Source: a virus
Length of the DNA: 22,201 bases
Virus record (IMG/VR): IMGVR_UViG_3300030106_002981
Coordinates: 1 to 22,201 of that record
Reading direction: 5' to 3' (one strand)
Shown: positions 16,397 to 22,201 of the stretch, one piece after another
Position numbering within the stretch: position 1 is the stretch's first letter
Layout: each line of letters starts with the position of its first letter
Program-made: the position numbers and the translations under genes
Notes under the pieces: model-generated
What the model saw: the letters and a program-made list of their open reading frames with translations, nothing else
The model's database searches: none
What the model was told of the DNA's origin: nothing

Positions 16397-16418
16397 AGTT
16401 GGTGAAAACCAACTTTTT
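16397..16418 (+). promoter_or_regulatory. Leader hairpin with GAAA tetraloop and T-run upstream of the plus-strand gene
   Basis: AGTTGGT pairs with ACCAACT around a GAAA loop (7-bp stem), followed by TTTTATT. In the plus direction this has the form of a weak intrinsic terminator, placed about 25 nt before the ATG at 16444. It could attenuate or stabilise the leader of that gene. No plus-strand gene lies upstream that would need termination. Confidence 0.55.
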
Positions 16419-16443
16419 ATTCATTTTAAAAGGGGGAAACTAA

Positions 16444-16665
16444 ATGAAAGACACGGTCAAAATGATTATGGAAGCAGTAGGTGGAATTAAAGAAATGCTA
16501 CTTCATATAATCGGCTTAGGTGTTCTCGTTCAATTAATATTTGTAGGGGGATTCTTAGGTATGGACATTGTTGGTAATCTAATAGGTTTAGTAAATACTA
16601 TATCAAATGCAGGATTTGCTGGCTTTATATCACTATTGGTGATATTAGGATTACTTAACAAATAA
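16444..16665 (+). CDS. Small two-helix membrane protein on the opposite strand (73 aa)
   Basis: The only convincing plus-strand gene in the window. It begins with a short amphipathic N-terminus (KDTVKMIMEAVGGIKEM), then has two hydrophobic segments at about residues 20-40 (LHIIGLGVLVQLIFVGG) and about 55-71 (GFAGFISLLVILGLL). A strong AAGGGGGAA ribosome binding site lies before the ATG. A terminator hairpin follows 13 nt after the stop, and a second hairpin lies in its leader, so it is a separate small transcription unit. Topology and size would fit a holin-like or other membrane-active phage protein, but I see no family motif and no adjacent lysis gene, so no function is assigned. Confidence 0.8.
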   Translation: MKDTVKMIMEAVGGIKEMLLHIIGLGVLVQLIFVGGFLGMDIVGNLIGLVNTISNAGFAGFISLLVILGLLNK

Positions 16666-16677
16666 AGGTGGAATTAC

Positions 16678-16705
16678 AAGGGCAGTAGAAATACTGCCCT
16701 TTGTT
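16678..16705 (+). terminator. Intrinsic terminator after the small membrane-protein gene
   Basis: AAGGGCAGTA pairs perfectly with TACTGCCCTT around a GAAA tetraloop (10-bp stem), followed by TGTT. It lies between the convergent stops of the plus-strand gene (16665) and the gp55-like gene (16713). On the minus strand it is followed by a less T-rich stretch, so it may terminate both directions but works best on the plus strand. Confidence 0.85.
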
Positions 16706-16712
16706 ACATCTG

Positions 16713-17438
16713 TTATAAATTATCCCAACTACCTGTCCATTTAGTTTCAATAGAACCAGTAGTTAAATAATTATGTTGTAGATTGGTATGATGTTTTTTC
16801 ATCACATTGACAACACGAGTAATGTGTTGGGTATTTGAATCTGTCATTTCTCTAATCAAAATATACAATGCTTTCTTATTAAAGTTTTCTATATTCTGTC
16901 TATTTTCCATAAGATATAATACTGCATTAGCAACATCCATATCTTGTTTTCTTTTAAATACGGTAGTTAAGTTATTTGTCCAATACTCTACAAATAAGTC
17001 AACATACTCTTTTTTTGCTTGAACTAAATCTGCTCTTGATGCTTCAGTCATTGGGTCTCGTTTATAATCTGTAACCTCATCACTATCAGTTTGTTTCATC
17101 TTTTTATAATTGTTGTTGTTGTGTAGAATCAAATAGTTCTTTGCAACAATACTAAAATAACTAAATGCCTTACCTTTACCTTCAGTAAATTTATGCATAT
17201 TCATATACAAGAAACTAACTACCTCGTGCATTACATCAACACTTGGAACATCAAAGTAATAAAACTTAAATGTATGGATAATGTTTTCTGCCAACTTTTC
17301 AAAAGGTTGTCTGATGTGTTCATTGTAAATTCGTTCTCTCATATGTGGACGAGTTTCTTTATTGTGTCTAATGATTGCGTCTTCTGTTCCTTGATGAAAG
17401 TAATATCTTGGTGAACCCTTTTTTGCTTTTCTTGGCAT
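16713..17438 (-). CDS. 55: Late-transcription sigma factor, gp55-like (241 aa)
   Basis: Directs host RNA polymerase to phage late promoters. Residues about 40-115 form a sigma region 2-like helical core: RERIYNEHIRQPFEKLAENI, then FLYMNMHKF, then GKGKAFSYFSIVAKNYLI, a block typical of gp55 and the -10-recognising helix. T4 gp55 is 185 aa, so this one is longer; the extra length is mostly C-terminal. The last residues (KWTGSWDNL) are hydrophobic and acidic and could be a sliding-clamp contact, as in T4 gp55, which is an inference. The N-terminus is basic (PRKAKKG). The gene ends the right-hand operon and overlaps the membrane-protein gene by one base (TAATG). Confidence 0.85.
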   Translation of the reverse strand: MPRKAKKGSPRYYFHQGTEDAIIRHNKETRPHMRERIYNEHIRQPFEKLAENIIHTFKFYYFDVPSVDVMHEVVSFLYMNMHKFTEGKGKAFSYFSIVAKNYLILHNNNNYKKMKQTDSDEVTDYKRDPMTEASRADLVQAKKEYVDLFVEYWTNNLTTVFKRKQDMDVANAVLYLMENRQNIENFNKKALYILIREMTDSNTQHITRVVNVMKKHHTNLQHNYLTTGSIETKWTGSWDNL

Positions 17439-17692
17439 TATAACTCCTCTTGTGTTATTTCGTTTAGTTCGTCTATTGCTTCTTTAATTGATGTAAATAT
17501 GACACCGACTTCATCGTCTGCTTCAAAGTCTCCTTTACTATCAATCTCTTTTAATACTCGTTGAGTATCGATTATTCTTTGTGCATAATCCTCCACCCAA
17601 GTTTCTAATCTTTCAACTTTTCTTGTAAGGTTAAATATAACATAACCTTCAACTAAAGTCAAGAGAATAAATAAAATTAAAAAATAAATCAT
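17438..17692 (-). CDS. Small membrane-anchored coiled-coil protein (84 aa)
   Basis: Residues 2-22 form one hydrophobic transmembrane segment (IYFLILFILLTLVEGYVIF). Residues about 24-84 are acidic and helical (LTRKVERLETWVEDYAQRI, later SIKEAIDELNEI), consistent with a coiled coil. It could anchor something to the inner membrane. The gene overlaps the HD-domain gene by 4 nt (ATGA) and the gp55 gene by one base. No specific function can be named. Confidence 0.75.
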   Translation of the reverse strand: MIYFLILFILLTLVEGYVIFNLTRKVERLETWVEDYAQRIIDTQRVLKEIDSKGDFEADDEVGVIFTSIKEAIDELNEITQEEL

Positions 17693-18474
17693 TTCTTTGC
17701 CTCCCCAAATAGTTCATTAAATATATCCTTAGCGTCTGTTGATTTAGTGTTGAACTTTTCTTTTACTTCCGTATCAACTGCTTTCTTGATTTTGTTAACT
17801 GATTGTTCAACTTTTTTTGACTCAATCTTATCTCCTCGTTTCCATTGGTCTGATTCAATATGAGTTGCCATCATATCTGCTTGGTGTAAGATGTAAGCAA
17901 TATTACTTCTCAATTCCCATTGTGGATTGAATCCTTTGTAATACTTTTCGTTTGCTTCTTCATATAGTCCGTCTGTCAATCTCAATCCAATAAATTCCCA
18001 CTCCGTCATTGGTATTTGAAAGTGTCCTAATATCCAAAAAGACCTATCTGACACGGTCATATATTGTAGTTCTGGATTGTGTTTATAAACACTACCTTGA
18101 TTCTTTCTATGCCAATCACTTTCTTCTGGAACATAATAGTCATTTTCTAAATCACCTATTTTACCTAAGTCGTGATGTAGAGCTGCAAACACTAATTCTT
18201 CATTTGTAAAATTAATTGTTGCTCCATTTTGTTCCCACATATCTCTTACTTGTTGTGAAAATTTTACCACGTGTAATATGTGTTCTACATATCCACCCAC
18301 CATAGCATTATGATAATGTTCTCTACCACTTGCTGGCGCCATACACATTCTATCTTCAAAGTAATCATACATCTGATTAAGATTTTCTAATCTATCTCCA
18401 CTAAATGTATTATTGATAATTGTTCGTAAGTCTTTCCAATTATCTGTTATTTGTTGTTCTGTTAATTGCTTCAT
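17689..18474 (-). CDS. HD-domain phosphohydrolase (261 aa)
   Basis: Metal-dependent phosphohydrolase of the HD superfamily. The metal-binding set is visible: H65 (GYVEHILHVV), the doublet H101-D102 (AALHHDLGKIGD) and D200 (ILHQADMMATHI). Further histidines at 132 and 151 lie in the region that often completes the active site. A C-terminal lysine-rich tail of about 40 residues follows. HD enzymes act on nucleotides, cyclic nucleotides or nucleic acids; the substrate cannot be read from sequence. It sits between the GT-B gene and the small membrane protein, overlapping both by 4 nt (ATGA). In this operon a role in nucleotide metabolism or DNA modification is possible but only inferred. Confidence 0.85.
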   Translation of the reverse strand: MKQLTEQQITDNWKDLRTIINNTFSGDRLENLNQMYDYFEDRMCMAPASGREHYHNAMVGGYVEHILHVVKFSQQVRDMWEQNGATINFTNEELVFAALHHDLGKIGDLENDYYVPEESDWHRKNQGSVYKHNPELQYMTVSDRSFWILGHFQIPMTEWEFIGLRLTDGLYEEANEKYYKGFNPQWELRSNIAYILHQADMMATHIESDQWKRGDKIESKKVEQSVNKIKKAVDTEVKEKFNTKSTDAKDIFNELFGEAKK

Positions 18475-19805
18475 TTATTTATAACCTCGTATCTATCTTT
18501 TGTTAATTTAATATCTTTTTCATTTCTCAATCTATTTCTATATGAACTAAACTTGACTCTTACTCCCCAACCACCCATATGTTCTAATATGTCATTTTTA
18601 GTTACGGACTTTTTATCTTTGATAAATTTTACAATTTTATCATATGAATCAGTTTTTTTAACTGACCTTAAATTGTCTATAGCGTCTTGAAATACATCAT
18701 TAATTTTTAATATTTGTTTGTCCCATTTACTATCTTTAAATCTCTGTAATGATTTTTTTGAATACTCATTTCTAAATTCTTTATCATCTAATGCTTTGTT
18801 CATCAGTTCAAGAAAATCATCTGAATCTTTATAATATATTCCTGCTTCATCTGCTAACTCGTGATAACTTCCGTCATCTGAAAACATATAAGGAACTCCA
18901 ACTGACATTCCGTCCGTAGCAGAAACTGCCCAACCCTCATACTTTTGTTTACAACAAACACCAACCTTACAAGAAGATAGTTTAGAAAAATAACCAAATC
19001 TATCATACTTATCGATTGTGATATATTCTTTTTCTTTGGATTCTGCTAATGGAACCCATACTTCAAAGTCTTGTCTTTGTCCCCAAAGTTTATCCATTTG
19101 TTCTAAGAACCAAGGATAGTTTTTATATGTGTGTGGTCTATGATTATAAACAATTATATTTTTATCGGTTGTTTGTTTTTCATAGTTTGGTGTTTCCCAA
19201 CCAAGATAATGTGGTTCAAGTATTTCATCTAATTGTTTAACAATATCATCATTGAAATACTCTTTAGCATTTTTCAATACAAGCTGCTTTTGTGCATTTG
19301 TATTGATACCACATTTTTGTTGTTGTAGTAAACCTACAATATTAAATGCTAAACCAACTTGATAATGATAATTAGTTATTTCTTTAAACTCAGTCCAATG
19401 AGTATATCCTAAAAATGTTGGTTCTATATTTGTTGTATTACAAAGTAGATTCTTTAACTGACCAGTGTGTTCTGGCAAATGACTATATACAATATCATAA
19501 TCATTGTGTTTCCAATTGATTGCTTTGAAAACTTCTTTGAATGGAAATGACATTCTCATAGAATTAGGATAAGATACTTGTGGAACAATTAATTGTTCAG
19601 TATTATCAAACTCTAAACTTGGTATAAGTTCTGGTGATAATATTGTCCAATGTAAATCAGTCCTTATCTTGTTCATTTCTTTAATGATGTTTCCAAGCAC
19701 GACAACATAACTATCCTTTTCTAAATCCTTTTGGAAAGTTATATTTGGATATACGAGTATTTTATACTTGTATTCTTTATCGTCTTGTGTTTCAAATCTA
19801 AACAT
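18471..19805 (-). CDS. GT-B glycosyltransferase with C-terminal winged-helix-like domain (444 aa)
   Basis: Predicted retaining-type GT-B glycosyltransferase (GT4-like). Residues about 10-200 form the N-terminal Rossmann-like domain (YKILVYPNITF, DYDIVYSHLPEH). Residues about 215-350 form the donor domain: IIVYNHRPHTYKNYP, then GYFSKLSSCKVGVC, then YEGWAVSATDGMSVGVPYM. The family E-x7-E motif appears as E290-x7-D298, so the second acid is Asp rather than Glu. The last 60 residues (YDKIVKFIKDK, VTKNDILEHMGGWGVRVKFS, then LTKDRYEVI) look like a winged helix, a DNA-binding fold, so DNA could be the acceptor. It overlaps the DUF262-HNH gene by 8 nt and the HD gene by 4 nt. GT-B fold confidence is good; DNA as target is a hypothesis. 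Confidence 0.82.
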   Translation of the reverse strand: MFRFETQDDKEYKYKILVYPNITFQKDLEKDSYVVVLGNIIKEMNKIRTDLHWTILSPELIPSLEFDNTEQLIVPQVSYPNSMRMSFPFKEVFKAINWKHNDYDIVYSHLPEHTGQLKNLLCNTTNIEPTFLGYTHWTEFKEITNYHYQVGLAFNIVGLLQQQKCGINTNAQKQLVLKNAKEYFNDDIVKQLDEILEPHYLGWETPNYEKQTTDKNIIVYNHRPHTYKNYPWFLEQMDKLWGQRQDFEVWVPLAESKEKEYITIDKYDRFGYFSKLSSCKVGVCCKQKYEGWAVSATDGMSVGVPYMFSDDGSYHELADEAGIYYKDSDDFLELMNKALDDKEFRNEYSKKSLQRFKDSKWDKQILKINDVFQDAIDNLRSVKKTDSYDKIVKFIKDKKSVTKNDILEHMGGWGVRVKFSSYRNRLRNEKDIKLTKDRYEVINK

Positions 19806-21453
19806 TAAGTATGAAATCCTTTGAAATAATAAAACCTGCTCTCATTCTAAACTCTTGAGTGATTGGTAATCCAATTTTTTCTAATTCTTTTAGAAACTCT
19901 GATGGGGATTTATTACTTTTCATATTGTTTAGTTTTGAAGAAGTGACTACTAAGTTTTTATATTCAGTAACTCCACCTCTATTGATACCCCAATTTCTTG
20001 GTATGAAGTGGTCTCCTGCAGCGTCTTTTCTACTTAGTGGTTCGCCAGTATAATAACAAGTATCTTTTTGTTCAATCAGTTTATTATCAATGTCAGTAGA
20101 ACTAAATGTTTCTCTACTATCTATTTCCAATACACCAAATGATTCTTCGTCTAAATTTAATTCATAATCTAAAACATATACTTGTGATTTAATTATAGAA
20201 TTTAGACCACCAAACAATAACTTGAATTGTCCTAACTCTCTCTTTTCTTTGGCTGGCTTATTCTCATCTCTAGCGTCAAAGTGTCCAATATATTTTTGTT
20301 TAGATGTATCACTCCACTCACGATATATTTCCCAAAATTTCTTGACATAAACTTCCTTGTCTAATTTTCCATACTTGGTTTTTAGCTCCCAACCATATAA
20401 GAACATCAAGTATGCTACATTTTTAGTCATTCTTTCTTTATCATTACCTCGAACGAAACTAACTAATCCTAAACAAAAGTCTGTAAAGTCTTCTATTATT
20501 TTTTTCTCTTTGTTCCATACTCCTTTGTCTGAAAATTTCCCACCAGACCTTTGTGTATCTTTAATCCAATTTGTCAAAGCATCATTTGATACTCCACTCT
20601 GATACCCTTTAAAAAGTCCATAAATTAGTTGTGAGTAAAACTCATCAACTTCCATTCTACCATTTAAATTAAAATTAGGAAAGTATTCTAATAATTGTTT
20701 TTCATTAGATTTATTTAAATTTTTAATCTTACGATTAAACAAGTCGTGAGTTTCAAACCTTGAGTTATCTCTGATATGTTTTGATAAAAACCCTCTAACA
20801 GCGTTTCTAATTTCTTGTGCTTTCATACCATTAGTATTGTTTAGAACTTCAACAAATAGTTCTGAAGTTATTTCATCACTAAGGTTTTCATACCAAGTAT
20901 TTTTGATTTTATAATTCATCAATTCTTTATATAGATTAGGAGCTTTCTTTCTCAAATCATCAACATTAAATTTACTACAATCTTGACTACCTACCATAAA
21001 GTTATCTGGCAATTTAAATTCACCTTTTAGAAATCCAATGATAGCTGCCCTACTTCTTTGTTGTCCATCTATTATTTCAAATGAAACAAGTCCTTCTTCT
21101 ACTTTAACTCTTATGTGGATTTCTGGAATACCTGAATAATCTCTTGTTAATATAGTTTCTAATATCCCTTGTTTCCATTTCAACTTGGCGACTTTCTCTC
21201 TTTGATATTCTCTTGCGCCAGTTTCTAATTCACGATTGTTATAAGAATCCCACAACCATTGAACTAAAATTTCTCCTGAAGTTGAATTCATATCTACTCT
21301 ATCTACATCTGCAAATACTCTGTTTGCTTTTTCACAAGGGATAAAGTCATCTATTGTTAGAAATGTAATATCTTCACAATTATGTTCTGTTTCAAAAACT
21401 TCCTCGAAATTTCCGTTTTCATCTAATACATAAAGTTTTGTTTTTTCACTCAT
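19798..21453 (-). CDS. DUF262 (GmrSD/ParB-like) protein with C-terminal HNH nuclease domain (551 aa)
   Basis: Two-domain protein. Residues about 75-145 carry the DUF262/ParB-like signature: AREYQREKVAKLKWKQGILE, then IDGQQRSRAAIIGF, with DGQQR at 129-133, the nucleotide-binding and NTPase motif of this family. The C-terminal domain is HNH-like: C466-YYTG, then AAGDHFIPR with D481-H482, N500 (KNLVVTSSKLNN), and NMKSNKSP at 510-517. GmrSD-type enzymes restrict DNA with glycosylated cytosines, so the architecture fits nuclease activity on modified or foreign DNA. The ATG overlaps the upstream glycosyltransferase stop (ATGA) after GGAG. Base use is like its neighbours, so no sign of recent transfer. 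Whether it cuts DNA here is not known. Confidence 0.85.
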   Translation of the reverse strand: MSEKTKLYVLDENGNFEEVFETEHNCEDITFLTIDDFIPCEKANRVFADVDRVDMNSTSGEILVQWLWDSYNNRELETGAREYQREKVAKLKWKQGILETILTRDYSGIPEIHIRVKVEEGLVSFEIIDGQQRSRAAIIGFLKGEFKLPDNFMVGSQDCSKFNVDDLRKKAPNLYKELMNYKIKNTWYENLSDEITSELFVEVLNNTNGMKAQEIRNAVRGFLSKHIRDNSRFETHDLFNRKIKNLNKSNEKQLLEYFPNFNLNGRMEVDEFYSQLIYGLFKGYQSGVSNDALTNWIKDTQRSGGKFSDKGVWNKEKKIIEDFTDFCLGLVSFVRGNDKERMTKNVAYLMFLYGWELKTKYGKLDKEVYVKKFWEIYREWSDTSKQKYIGHFDARDENKPAKEKRELGQFKLLFGGLNSIIKSQVYVLDYELNLDEESFGVLEIDSRETFSSTDIDNKLIEQKDTCYYTGEPLSRKDAAGDHFIPRNWGINRGGVTEYKNLVVTSSKLNNMKSNKSPSEFLKELEKIGLPITQEFRMRAGFIISKDFILNV

Positions 21454-22201
21454 TTAAACTCCTCTAATTTATTTATATACTTTGAACTATTATATGCTTC
21501 TTTAAATCTATGTTTAAATACATCTATAACTCCATAATTCTTTATTTCTATTTTCTTTTTTATGTAAGTATAAGGTTTGTATCTTGGGTTATTCATCAAT
21601 TTGATATTTTCCTCATAATGAACTTGTGGGCTTCTAATGTTCTCTAACCCACCCTCGTTTGTCCACATTGAACCAAATATATCACATACAAACTCATCTG
21701 AAATTCTATTTTTAAATCCTCTAAGTAAACATTCCAAATTAAGAATACTATCTTCTGCCACCTTGACAAATTTCCAATCTACTTCATCTTTCCACTTACT
21801 AAGTTCTTCACCATTTATAAAATGTGCGCCTGATACATACTGAAATTCGTGATAAAATTTTTCTGAAGGTATTAGATTAGAATCTCTACAACCTACATGC
21901 ATTAATCCTTCATCCATCCAACCATTGAACAACTCAAACATATCGTCCCAATCAGATGATGATAGTGGTCGTTTTGAGCGTTCCATATTAGATTCTACCT
22001 TCATATACTTTCTATTTCTTCTATAAAAAGTTATATCATCATCAACCATTAGATATCTTTTTTTACTAGCGTGATTGTATATTTGTTCTCTTGTTGCTGC
22101 AATACCAATATCATTACCTACTATCAAATATTCAACATCATAATCATACTCATCTTTTTCTTGTTCTTGAACCACCATAATAACTTTCTTTTTATACTTA
22201 T
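21450..22201 (-). CDS. GT-A glycosyltransferase, TET-associated (TAGT)-like (5'-partial)
   Basis: GT-A type glycosyltransferase. YLMVDDDITFYRR carries the D-D-D (DxD-like) metal/nucleotide-sugar motif; before it, GNDIGIAATREQIYNHAS is the usual helix. Downstream, FQYVSGAHFINGEEL and the acidic AEDSILNLECLLRGF match the order seen in this fold. Similar enzymes (TAGT) glycosylate modified bases in phage DNA. An ATG at 22178 could start the protein, but the frame stays open to the window edge and the upstream codons give KYKKKVI, which with MVVQEQE forms the first beta-strand of the fold. The true start is therefore most likely beyond the window and the gene is 5'-partial. The specific TAGT assignment is a recognition, not a search. 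Confidence 0.72.
   Translation of the reverse strand, partial: KYKKKVIMVVQEQEKDEYDYDVEYLIVGNDIGIAATREQIYNHASKKRYLMVDDDITFYRRNRKYMKVESNMERSKRPLSSSDWDDMFELFNGWMDEGLMHVGCRDSNLIPSEKFYHEFQYVSGAHFINGEELSKWKDEVDWKFVKVAEDSILNLECLLRGFKNRISDEFVCDIFGSMWTNEGGLENIRSPQVHYEENIKLMNNPRYKPYTYIKKKIEIKNYGVIDVFKHRFKEAYNSSKYINKLEEFK

Noticed and set aside
16293-16490. A 65-aa plus-strand open frame covering the promoter region and the start of the membrane-protein gene
   Set aside because: It crosses the leader hairpin and the ribosome binding site of the 73-aa gene in another frame and has no ribosome site of its own.
18476-18483. TATAAATA on the minus strand just before the HD-domain gene, and similar copies at 21470-21477 and 5920-5927
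   Set aside because: The first would place the transcript start inside the coding region, and the others are inside genes; they show how common this octamer is by chance here.

Overview
The window is a 22.2 kb piece of an AT-rich, T4-like (contractile-tailed, myovirus-type) bacteriophage genome, probably from a marine environment. The assignment rests on a late sigma factor of the gp55 type, a gp25 lysozyme-like baseplate wedge protein, a gp6/baseplate-J wedge protein, a gp5-like OB-fold/spike protein, and several large structural proteins of the kind found in marine T4-like phages. I saw no tRNA, rRNA, integrase, transposon or CRISPR array. Nearly all of the sequence is coding, almost all of it on the minus strand, with genes overlapping by 1-8 nt or separated by a few bases. 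The host cannot be named from the sequence; the base composition and gene types only suggest an AT-rich marine bacterium.

Layout, read in the direction of minus-strand transcription (right to left). (1) 22201-16713 is a tightly overlapping operon. It holds a GT-A glycosyltransferase whose 5' end is cut by the window edge (TET-associated glycosyltransferase-like), a DUF262 (GmrSD/ParB-like) protein with a C-terminal HNH nuclease domain, a GT-B glycosyltransferase with a C-terminal winged-helix-like domain, an HD-domain phosphohydrolase, a small membrane-anchored coiled-coil protein, and the gp55-like late sigma factor. (2) 16707-16289 is a switch region. A 73-aa two-helix membrane protein is encoded alone on the plus strand, flanked by two GAAA-tetraloop hairpins, and candidate promoters face the tail operon. 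(3) 16288-10505 is the baseplate operon: a 129-aa conserved protein, the gp5-like spike/hub, a 160-aa lysine-rich protein, gp25, gp6, a 387-aa structural protein and a 105-aa protein. (4) 10505-5727 is a 1592-aa giant structural protein with a P2 gpI-like segment and a LamG-like segment. (5) 5649-2507 holds three structural proteins, two of them paralogous at their C-termini. (6) 2459-1 is the start (at least 819 aa) of a large secreted protein with a signal peptide, cohesin-like regions and a dockerin-like calcium loop; it runs off the left edge.

How it fits together: the right-hand operon ends with the sigma factor expected to switch on late genes, and the left-hand genes are the late structural products. 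The motif CTTA(N0-1)TATTTATTA occurs on the minus strand just upstream of three transcription-unit starts (16288, 5649, 2459) and is a candidate late promoter or processing signal. The most unusual parts are the two-glycosyltransferase plus DUF262-HNH cassette, which may act on modified DNA, and the secreted cohesin/dockerin-like protein at the end of a phage tail cluster.
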